From Xanthobacteraceae bacterium (GTDB lineage: Bacteria; Pseudomonadota; Alphaproteobacteria; Rhizobiales; Xanthobacteraceae): 7,879 bases of DNA. The DNA lies in NCBI GenBank assembly GCA_030043335.1, contig JASHXX010000478.1, positions 1-7,879 of the forward strand. The letters run 5' to 3'. Position 1 is the stretch's first letter. Each line of letters starts with the position of its first letter. The notes below the pieces were generated by a model. That model worked only from the letters and a program-made list of their open reading frames with translations, ran no database searches and was not told where the DNA came from. This document shows, one piece after another, positions 1 through 5,432 of this stretch. Both the position numbers and the translations under genes were made by a program.

Positions 1-287
1 CGATCGCGCATCCGCATCTTAGGGAGCGCGGCACGGTGCGCCGCGTCACCGATGCCGCGATCGGCGCCTTCGACATTCCCGGCCTGCCGGCGAAGTTCTC
101 GCGCTGGCCGCCGGCAACCAAGCTCGCCGCCGATCGCCTGGGCGAGCACAACGAGGAAATTTTGCGGGCGGTGCTCGGGCTGAGCGACGCGGAGATCGAA
201 GAGCTCTATCTCAGCAAGACGATCGTGCGCGACCCGTTGCTCGATGATGCAGAGCCGGGCGAGCGTGCGAGCCAGACCGACGCGTAA
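1..287 (+). CDS. CaiB/BaiF family III CoA-transferase, C-terminal end (partial)
   Basis: This is the last 94 residues of a gene that enters from the left edge; the frame is open from base 3 with no start codon in view. Family III CoA-transferases (formyl-CoA and carnitine-CoA types) move CoA between acyl groups in the cytoplasm through an acyl-aspartyl intermediate. The visible part carries the family's closing pattern: His-Pro-His-Leu followed by an Arg/Gly turn, a Pro-Gly-Leu-Pro stretch with a Phe-Ser near residues 30-40, then a Leu-Gly-Glu-His-Asn-Glu-Glu-Ile helix and a Leu-Gly-Leu-Ser-Asp-Ala-Glu-Ile-Glu-Glu-Leu helix. The catalytic Asp lies upstream of the window, so the substrate cannot be judged. 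It converges on the amidohydrolase gene with about 9-13 bases between stops and no obvious terminator. A tail of about 20 acidic or polar residues follows the last helix. Confidence 0.85.
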   Translation, partial: IAHPHLRERGTVRRVTDAAIGAFDIPGLPAKFSRWPPATKLAADRLGEHNEEILRAVLGLSDAEIEELYLSKTIVRDPLLDDAEPGERASQTDA

Positions 288-296
288 AGCGCACTC

Positions 297-1913
297 CTAC
301 TCATAGAATTTCCGGCGCGCGGCGGCGCGCGTCGCTCGACGGCCTGTCGTGTTGATCCACAGCTGCGCGTGTTTGTCCTCGACACGCATCGTTGCCTCGC
401 TGACCGGACATCGCGGTCTGCGGCCGGGCCGGCTTGTGCATATAGCCGTAGCGCAGATTGCTGCGCGACGGCCCGCCCTGCTCGTAGGCTTCCTTCATCG
501 CGGTGAACCGATCGGGCCGGCCGAGCTCGGCTTTGCGCAGGCCGTTCTCGCCGAGGATCGCGTTCTTTACCGGCCCATCCGCCGGCCCAAGCGGCGCGAA
601 GCGGTATTGCTTCTGCATGTCGTCGGGGATCTCGAGCCGGCGCATCGCCTCGATCTGCCATTGCGGGGACCCGGTCCACACCGAATCGGTGCCCCAGATG
701 ACGTGATCAGCGCCAAGCCCCTTGATCAGCGTACCCATCATCGCGGCGGCGAGGACCGGCTGGGCGATGACCGTCCAGGCGAAGATCGCGCCGAGATCGC
801 CATAGACATTCGTCACCCCATATTTTTCCGGGATTTCGGCAAGGTCGCTCAGCCAGGACAAGCGCCCGCTCCGTTGCCATTCGTCCATGCCATTGGCCGG
901 CGGACCGCCGAGATGGCGATAGCCCGAATGATAGATGACGAAGTTGAGTTGCGGCCAATCCTTGGCGGCCTTGCCGACATCGCCGACCGACGCATGGGCG
1001 GCCAGATGCGGCTGCGCCTCCTCGGCGAACGCCGGAAACAGGCCCTTGTGGATGCAGACGTTCTTGATGCCGGCTTTGGCCGTTCTCTCGCAGAACGTGT
1101 ACATCAGCTTCTCGTCGTCGAGCTTGTAGGCGTAGTGACCGCCGTGGAGATCATCACGTCGCCGATGGTGCAGCCCTTCCAACCGTCGGGCTTGTGCCGT
1201 TCGATCGCGGCGTCGATGCCTTCGAGCCAGCCGGGCTGGCCGGGCGTGATCGTGTAGTGCGCCAGCATGCGCCTGGCGCCCGCTTCGGCGTTGACCTTGT
1301 CGCGCGCCTTGAACACCGCCTCCTGCGGCAGCAGCCAGTCTTCGGGCGCGTCAGACGGTGCGTTGGTCAGCAGCGCGATTTTGGTGTCCCTATCGAGATA
1401 GATTTCCTTGAAGTAATTGTCGAACCGCGGATCCTCGATGGTGGCCTGTTTGCCGGCGATGTCCTTGTTCCAGCCCAGCTTGGTCGTCAGCACCGGTTGC
1501 CACATCACCCCGCCGGCGCGCCTGGGATCGGCAAGCGCGGGGACCGCGTCGTCGCGAATGAAGTGGGTGTGGGCATCGAAGATCATCTGCGCCCTGAGCG
1601 CGTCGGCGAGCTCGGCCGTCGCCGCTTCGGCTTTGCTGACCGAGAAGAGCTGGCCGTAGACCTCGTTCATCACCAGGTAGGACGCCGCCATGCCGGCTGC
1701 GGTTTGGAAGAACGCTCGGCGACTGACGCCGTGCCGCTTGGCGAGCGAGGCGCCGAGCTCCTTCAGTCGCGCCTCGACTTGGCGCTGCGCTGCGGTTTGC
1801 GGCACCGGCAGATACTCGTCGCTCGACACGATCTGCGTCGGAATCGGCGACGCAAACGGCGCCTCCTCTGCCGGCAGCAATTCCTTCATCTCATCGGGGC
1901 CGATCGCGCGCAT
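297..1913 (-). pseudogene. Tat-exported amidohydrolase-2 family metal hydrolase, frame broken
   Basis: This is an amidohydrolase of the PF04909 type, a TIM-barrel metal-dependent hydrolase or decarboxylase, of about 538 residues if whole. The start at 1913 is ATG behind GGAGG with about 5 bases spacing. A long N-terminal leader of 63 residues precedes a twin-arginine signal (Ser-Arg-Arg-Ala-Phe-Phe, residues 64-69, then a hydrophobic run), so export by the Tat pathway is likely. The first metal motif is His-Thr-His (115-117). The frame starting at 1913 stops at 1104. The rest of the protein continues one frame over, with Leu-Asp-Asp-Glu-Lys-Leu, Ile-His-Lys-Gly-Leu, Tyr-His-Ser-Gly and the metal Asp in Trp-Gly-Thr-Asp-Ser. 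One missing base near 1142 (a GG that would be GGG on the coding strand) rejoins them as Ser-Thr-Gly-Gly-His. Near 400 the high-GC3 frame switches back and ends at TAG 297-299; the shifted frame ends at TGA 301-303. It is last in the four-gene operon, 45 bases after its neighbour. Sequencing error and true decay cannot be separated here. Confidence 0.82.
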
Positions 1914-1958
1914 GTCGTCCTCCGTTTCAGTGTCCCGTCGCCGGCCGCGGGCTCGCCC

Positions 1959-2498
1959 TCAGCGAGCGGGCTCGGCGGCGCCCTTGAGATCGACCCGGCG
2001 CAATCCCGGAATTCGGACCGCTTCTGGCGAGAACCGGCCGCCGACCGCGACGCCGCCCGGGAGCGGCGTGTAGAGCTCAATGCCGATCGTCTGCATCGGC
2101 ACCGGCAGCGAGCTCGACGGCGCCTGATCGCTCGGCCGCAATGTGACAAGAGCGAGAATCGGCCCGTTGCCCTCCGGCATGTCCGGCAGCGGTTCGCGGT
2201 TGAAATTCTGTTTCGGGAACACGCTCTTCATCGCCCGCTGGTGGAAGTGCGACTTGTACCAGGTGACGATCGCCTTCTTGTTCTCGAACCAGGCGAAGAT
2301 GACGAGCGTGCCGCTCGTGGTGCGGCCGGTTTCGATGCCGAGACAGCCGGGCGACGCCTTCGCCGCCTTGATGAGAAGTTCGCCGAAGCCGGGCTGGCCG
2401 GGCGCCGGCTGCTCGGCGACCGCCGCTGGCGTCGCCGCAACGAGGCTCGAAGCCGCGAGCGCCGCGGCGATGTGGTGACGGCTCTTGCGCGTTGCCAT
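1959..2498 (-). CDS. Secreted protein with antibiotic-biosynthesis-monooxygenase-like (ABM) domain
   Basis: The product is 179 residues and starts at ATG 2498. The longer open frame upstream lacks coding character, whereas this start opens directly into a signal peptide: Met-Ala-Thr-Arg-Lys, a hydrophobic stretch at about 10-25, and cleavage after Ala-Val-Ala at residue 28. The mature part resembles the dimeric alpha/beta-barrel ABM fold (PF03992). It has a Ser-Pro-Gly-Cys-Leu-Gly-Ile-Glu strand (49-56), a Val-Ile-Phe-Ala-Trp-Phe-Glu strand (66-72), then a Trp-Tyr-Lys-Ser-x-Phe-His-Gln helix (80-87), where His/Trp commonly sit in this family. The C-terminal third contains a second predicted strand set. 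Members are often cofactorless oxygenases or heme-degrading enzymes, but family members also have no assigned activity, and none is claimed here. The gene follows the DUF2141 gene by 47 bases and has no strong Shine-Dalgarno sequence, so it probably depends on upstream transcription. Its export fits the rest of the operon. Confidence 0.75.
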   Translation of the reverse strand: MATRKSRHHIAAALAASSLVAATPAAVAEQPAPGQPGFGELLIKAAKASPGCLGIETGRTTSGTLVIFAWFENKKAIVTWYKSHFHQRAMKSVFPKQNFNREPLPDMPEGNGPILALVTLRPSDQAPSSSLPVPMQTIGIELYTPLPGGVAVGGRFSPEAVRIPGLRRVDLKGAAEPAR

Positions 2499-2545
2499 GA
2501 CAGGAATCGCTCGATCGACCAAGATGCGCGTGACTATTCCCACGC

Positions 2546-2971
2546 TCAGTACTCGATGGTCACGGTGATGGTTTTGTTCTGGTCGCCGAGCTCGAATGAG
2601 GCCTTGCTCCACTGTGGCGGCGACAAGATCTCGCGCGCTTTGTTGGAGACGCCGTAGCCCTCGGTCGGCAGGCCGATCTGGTCGGCGTCCAATTTTCCGT
2701 TGTCGTTCTCGTCGTGAAAGGAGGTCACCGCGTAGCGCCCGGGCGGCAGATCGTGCACCGTGAAGCTGACCGGTCCGGCCGCCGCCTTGACCCGGAAGGC
2801 GGCGAACGCCACCGGAGGCTTCGGGAAACTGCCCTCGCTGTTGAGGATGCCGGTTGCGATCGAGCCGCTCGCGTTGTGCGCGCCGCTGATGTTGACGGTC
2901 AGGTCCGCCGCACTCGCGGCGCTCAGGAGCGACAACCAGATCGGGATCGCAGCAAGCCATGTCCGCGTCAC
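2546..2971 (-). CDS. DUF2141 family secreted protein
   Basis: The product is 141 residues, matching the usual size of DUF2141 (PF09912) proteins. The start is GTG at 2971, placed by a clear GGAGGAGA site 4-5 bases upstream and by the signal peptide that begins at once: Met-Thr-Arg-Thr-Trp, a hydrophobic core at 6-18, and cleavage after Ala-Ser-Ala at about residue 21. The mature domain is beta-rich. It carries the family hallmark Leu-Pro-Pro-Gly-Arg-Tyr-Ala-Val (75-82) followed by a Phe-His-Asp-Glu-Asn-Asp-Asn-Gly-Lys-Leu-Asp loop (85-95), which resembles a calcium-binding loop, then Gly-Leu-Pro-Thr-Glu-Gly-Tyr-Gly. No enzymatic role is established for the family; it is periplasmic or surface exposed by its signal. 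It lies 50 bases after the membrane-protein gene and 47 bases before the ABM gene on the same strand. The open frame extends far upstream to 4219, but that extension overlaps the membrane-protein gene and the spacer and is not coding. Confidence 0.87.
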   Translation of the reverse strand: MTRTWLAAIPIWLSLLSAASAADLTVNISGAHNASGSIATGILNSEGSFPKPPVAFAAFRVKAAAGPVSFTVHDLPPGRYAVTSFHDENDNGKLDADQIGLPTEGYGVSNKAREILSPPQWSKASFELGDQNKTITVTIEY

Positions 2972-3021
2972 GTCTTCTCCTCCACAAAGGATCCGGCCCA
3001 ATACCTTGCGCCCCCGCACGC

Positions 3022-3783
3022 TCAAGCCGCCCGGCCAGCCGCCAGCGCCGGGCCGACGTCGCGCGCGATGGGGTTGCGGCCTGCCCCGCGCTTGAGCTGC
3101 CACAGCGACAGGCCGTGCAGGATCACGGAGAGCGGAACCGCAAAAGCGGGAACCATCACCAACGGATAGCCCAGCGGGCGGGGCGCGCCGCCGAGCCGCC
3201 CGGTCGAAGCCAGGAAGCCCAGCGTGATCGCGACCGCGAGATCGAGAATGCCGAGCACGTTCCAGCCCACCGCGATCGCGCGTCCACCGTCCTCGCGGCG
3301 CGCCAGATAAAACGCAACCGGCAGCGCAAGGACGCCGACCAGCACGTCGCCGGTCCCCGCCGGCAAGGCAAAAACCGGGGCGAGTTGTCCCAAGGCCAGC
3401 TGGACCAGAAAGGCGCCGCCGAACACCCGGTAGACCTGCAAGCCGACCAGCCAGCTCGGCGGCAGCGCATCGAGCGCCGCAGCGATCCGGTGCGAGCGCA
3501 TTAGCAGCACCAAACCGATCGCGACCGGGACGACGATTGCCAGCGGCACGACCGGAAACACCCGAAACACGCCGGTCGGCGCCAGCGTCCAGACCAGCGC
3601 AAACCAGGCGAGCAACGGAACCGCCACGAACAGCCATGTGCGCGTCCGCTCCGACCGGGCAAAGCCGGCGTAGTCGAGGCCGCGCCAGAGCCCGAACAAC
3701 ACCGCTGCCACGATCAGAATGCGCAGCGCGCCGGTGCGGCCGACAACATCGAAAAAGGCGGCAAGCGTATCGAGCGTGGTCAT
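3022..3783 (-). CDS. Seven-segment integral membrane protein of unknown function
   Basis: The product is 253 residues. The start is ATG at 3783 with AAGGAGG about 8 bases upstream; the open frame continues further, but only across the divergent spacer and the TetR gene. Hydrophobic segments lie at roughly 19-38, 50-68, 75-95, 112-133, 145-161, 169-193 and 206-228, giving about seven membrane spans. Recognisable conserved-looking patches are Gln-Val-Tyr-Arg-Val-Phe-Gly-Gly-Ala-Phe-Leu (116-126), Pro-Ala-Gly-Thr-Gly-Asp-Val-Leu-Val-Gly (141-150) and Trp-Asn-Val-Leu-Gly-Ile-Leu-Asp-Leu (174-182). I recall these from a widespread uncharacterised bacterial membrane family, and I know of no named function. 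A short Arg/Ala-rich tail follows the last segment. It is the first gene of the operon, directly downstream of the operator-rich spacer, and so the gene most directly under TetR control. It could be a transporter or the membrane partner of the exported proteins that follow; neither is shown. Confidence 0.82.
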   Translation of the reverse strand: MTTLDTLAAFFDVVGRTGALRILIVAAVLFGLWRGLDYAGFARSERTRTWLFVAVPLLAWFALVWTLAPTGVFRVFPVVPLAIVVPVAIGLVLLMRSHRIAAALDALPPSWLVGLQVYRVFGGAFLVQLALGQLAPVFALPAGTGDVLVGVLALPVAFYLARREDGGRAIAVGWNVLGILDLAVAITLGFLASTGRLGGAPRPLGYPLVMVPAFAVPLSVILHGLSLWQLKRGAGRNPIARDVGPALAAGRAA

Positions 3784-3844
3784 GACCAGGCCTCCTTGCG
3801 GCGGTTGCACCGCCATCGCGCAGCTTCGATCTGCGCCGGTTTTG

Positions 3845-3860
3845 GGTACTAGCAAGTACC
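3845..3860. promoter_or_regulatory. Operator 1, GGTAC-N6-GTACC palindrome
   Basis: GGTACT-AGCA-AGTACC is a perfect inverted repeat with 6-base arms and a 4-base centre. It is the copy nearest the membrane-protein gene (start at 3783). The same architecture recurs at 3872 and 3930. It is probably bound by the adjacent TetR-family regulator, which would use such a short palindrome as a dimer site. Confidence 0.75.
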
Positions 3861-3871
3861 ACAGGACCCGT

Positions 3872-3887
3872 GGTACTGTATAGTACC
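3872..3887. promoter_or_regulatory. Operator 2, GGTAC-N6-GTACC palindrome
   Basis: GGTACT-GTAT-AGTACC repeats operator 1 exactly in its arms, 27 bases away start to start. Its centre contains TATA-like sequence on both strands (TATAGT on +, TATACA on -), so it may cover a -10 element of the leftward operon; I could not find a convincing matching -35. Operators 1 and 2 together form a 43-base imperfect palindrome centred on 3866. Confidence 0.75.
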
Positions 3888-3898
3888 GGAGCCGGCGA

Positions 3899-3927
3899 TT
3901 TACGCGCCGGCACGAAAAAGTGATAAG
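3899..3927 (+). promoter_or_regulatory. Possible sigma-70-type promoter for the TetR gene
   Basis: TTTACG at 3899-3904 and GATAAG at 3922-3927 each match the -35 and -10 consensus at four of six positions, with a 17-base spacer. The start would fall near 3934, inside operator 3. The -35 overlaps an inverted repeat with 7-base arms (GCCGGCG at 3891-3897, CGCCGGC at 3905-3911). This is a weak match judged by eye. Confidence 0.35.
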
Positions 3928-3947
3928 CCGGTACGTCGCGGTACCGG
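3928..3947. promoter_or_regulatory. Operator 3, CCGGTAC-N6-GTACCGG palindrome before the TetR gene
   Basis: This third site has 7-base arms and the same GGTAC-N6-GTACC core as operators 1 and 2. The base pair next to the centre differs: G/G here, where the others have T/A. It ends 13 bases before the TetR start codon and overlaps the expected transcription start of the proposed TetR promoter, a placement that fits autorepression. Confidence 0.7.
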
Positions 3948-3960
3948 AACGGAGTAGGCT

Positions 3961-4635
3961 TTGACCCAGCGCAGGAAACCGGTGACGGCGCGCCGCGATC
4001 GGCAGCGGCCGCGCAAACCGGTGCGCGAGCGCGTGCTCTCCGCCGCGTTCGCGACGTTCCGCGACCGCGGCTTTTCCCGAGCGAGCACGCTCGAGATCGC
4101 GACGCGGGCGAAAGTGTCGAAGCGCGAGCTCTATGCGCTGTTCGACGACAAGCAGGCGATGCTGGTTGCCTGCATCGTGGCGCGCGCCGAACGGATGCGG
4201 GCGCCGCTGCAGCTGCCAACGCCGCGGAACCGCGACGAGCTCGAGGCGATCCTGACCGCGCTCGGCGTCGCGCTCGTGCGCGGCACCTGCGACCCGGACG
4301 TGCTCGCGGTCTATCGGCTCGCCATCGCCGAGTCGGAGACGGCGCCGGGGATCGCGCGCACCCTCGACACCGCCGGCCGGCAGACCAATCGCGCCGCCGT
4401 CGTGCGGATGGTGCAGGAGGCGCAGGCGCGCGGCATTCTGCTGCCCGGCGACGCAGCGGCGATGGCGGAGGTGTTCTTCGGCGCGCTCTGGAACGATCTC
4501 CTGGTTCGCCTGCTGCTGCGCGTCACCGACGCGCCGAGCGCCAACGAAGCCGAACACCGGGCCCGGGCTGCGAGCGAGCTGTTCCTGGCCGTCAACGCTG
4601 CGCCGGGCCGCAGGCCGCGCAGCACGTCAGACTAG
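3961..4635 (+). CDS. TetR-family transcriptional regulator, AefR-like C-terminal domain
   Basis: The product is 224 residues. An in-frame TAG at 3955 limits the start to TTG 3961, which has GGAG 6 bases upstream, or to GTG 3982. A basic N-terminal arm (residues 1-24, many Arg/Lys) precedes the TetR DNA-binding domain. Helix 1 is at about 24-36 and is followed by Gly-Phe; the helix-turn-helix at 43-61 reads Thr-Leu-Glu-Ile-Ala through Val-Ser-Lys-Arg-Glu-Leu-Tyr-Ala-Leu-Phe, followed by Asp-Asp-Lys-Gln-Ala-Met-Leu. The ligand half contains Val-Tyr-Arg-Leu-Ala-Ile-Ala-Glu-Ser-Glu and a later Gly-Ile-Leu-Leu-Pro-Gly-Asp-Ala-Ala-Ala segment, resembling the TetR_C_7/AefR-like domain. It is transcribed away from the four-gene operon across a spacer with three matching palindromes, so it most likely represses both itself and that operon. 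The ligand is unknown. The basic N-terminal arm is longer than in many TetR proteins and could contact flanking DNA. Confidence 0.9.
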   Translation: MTQRRKPVTARRDRQRPRKPVRERVLSAAFATFRDRGFSRASTLEIATRAKVSKRELYALFDDKQAMLVACIVARAERMRAPLQLPTPRNRDELEAILTALGVALVRGTCDPDVLAVYRLAIAESETAPGIARTLDTAGRQTNRAAVVRMVQEAQARGILLPGDAAAMAEVFFGALWNDLLVRLLLRVTDAPSANEAEHRARAASELFLAVNAAPGRRPRSTSD

Positions 4636-4668
4636 GCCGCTCGGCCGCTCCCTTTGCTTCCCGAAGAT

Positions 4669-4694
4669 GTAACCGCGCCCGGTCGGGGAGCGAA
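4669..4694 (+). promoter_or_regulatory. SigF-type ECF promoter of the sigma factor operon
   Basis: GTAACC at 4669-4674 is followed by exactly 16 bases and then CGAA at 4691-4694. This is the -35/-10 arrangement I recall as the Caulobacter sigma-F consensus. It lies 34 bases after the TetR stop and drives rightward into the sigma gene, implying positive autoregulation. Transcription would begin near 4700, leaving a leader of about 150 bases before the preferred start codon at 4853. The same motif is repeated at 6090. Confidence 0.82.
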
Positions 4695-4852
4695 ATACCT
4701 CGTGGCGGCTCGAGTGGCGAAGCATGGCGCAAGCAAAAGTGATCCGCGCGTTAGCAGGCAAGGCGTTGCTCCCATTCGCGGTCCCGTGCTCGATGGCGCT
4801 CGCACCGGTCGCGGCGCCCTCAGCAACCAAGCGGCGGTGCGTCGATACACGC

Positions 4853-5431
4853 ATGGCCGGCGAGCAGACCCGCACCGCCTCCGACGCCCGGCGATCGGCC
4901 TTGATGGCCGCCGCGCAGGCCGGCGACCGCGTGGCTTATGAGACACTGCTGCGCGATTGCGTACCATTCATCGCCGGCCTGGCCCGGCGCCAGGGCGTCC
5001 CGCCCGAGAGCACCGACGATGTGGTGCAGGAGGTGCTGCTGACGGTCCATCGCGCGCGCGCGACCTACGACCCGCGGCGCTCGTTCGAGGCGTGGCTGCG
5101 GGTCATCGTCGAACGGCGTGCCGTCGACTGCTTGCGCCGGACGCGCCGGCATGGCCGACGCGAAGTGCATGCGCCGTTCGCCTATGCGAGCCACGCCGAC
5201 GAAACCATCGATCTGGCCGCCGGGCTTCACCGCCGGGAAGATGCCGCGCGGATTGGCGCGGCGCTCGCGCACCTGCCGCGCCGTCAGCGCGAGGCGGTAC
5301 GCCATCTCATGCTGGAGGAAAGGTCGCTCGGCGATGCCGCGGTGTTGACCGGCCGCAGCACGGGATCGCTCAAGGTCAACCTGCACCGGGCGCTGAACGC
5401 GCTTCGCCTCAAGATCAACCGCGGAGATTGA
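4853..5431 (+). CDS. sigF: ECF RNA polymerase sigma factor, SigF-like (ECF16-type)
   Basis: The product is 192 residues from ATG 4853. An in-frame ATG at 4724 would add 43 residues, but that stretch has poor third-position GC and a hydrophobic, signal-like composition, so I do not favour it; no strong ribosome site marks either. Region 2 spans roughly residues 20-95: Ala-Tyr-Glu-Thr-Leu-Leu-Arg-Asp-Cys, then Asp-Asp-Val-Val-Gln-Glu-Val-Leu-Leu, the core-polymerase-binding helix, then a Trp-Leu-Arg-Val-Ile stretch with an Arg-rich end. Region 4 spans roughly 133-188, with Leu-Pro-Arg-Arg-Gln-Arg-Glu-Ala-Val and a Gly-Ser-Leu-Lys-Val-Asn-Leu-His-Arg-Ala recognition helix. The protein directs polymerase to stress promoters. 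One base separates its stop from the NrsF-type anti-sigma gene, the partner that defines the Caulobacter SigF/Bradyrhizobium EcfF group. A GTAACC-N16-CGAA promoter upstream supports the assignment. In relatives the response is to oxidants and heavy metals such as chromate. Confidence 0.87.
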   Translation: MAGEQTRTASDARRSALMAAAQAGDRVAYETLLRDCVPFIAGLARRQGVPPESTDDVVQEVLLTVHRARATYDPRRSFEAWLRVIVERRAVDCLRRTRRHGRREVHAPFAYASHADETIDLAAGLHRREDAARIGAALAHLPRRQREAVRHLMLEERSLGDAAVLTGRSTGSLKVNLHRALNALRLKINRGD

Positions 5432-5432
5432 A

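Noticed and set aside
1104..1182. Programmed -1 ribosomal frameshift in the amidohydrolase
   Set aside because: The overlap has no X-XXY-YYZ slippery heptamer of the usual type and no evident pseudoknot, and a simple one-base loss explains it.
349..1257. 302-codon open frame on the + strand
   Set aside because: It is antisense to the amidohydrolase, whose metal motifs and signal lie on the minus strand. High GC leaves long antisense frames open by chance, and the product is an Arg/Pro/Ala-rich chain with no recognisable domain.
1194..2657. 487-codon open frame on the + strand
   Set aside because: It runs antisense across three well-supported minus-strand genes and their gaps. Its composition is Arg-rich without domains, a typical high-GC shadow frame.
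3784..4557. N-terminal extension of the membrane-protein frame up to 4557
   Set aside because: The extension is antisense to the TetR gene and crosses the operator spacer. The Shine-Dalgarno at 3791-3797 and the ATG at 3783 define the true start.
4633..4660. Possible terminator after the TetR gene (GGCCG-CT-CGGCC)
   Set aside because: A 2-base loop is too tight and the following pyrimidine run is mostly C, so it is not a credible intrinsic terminator.
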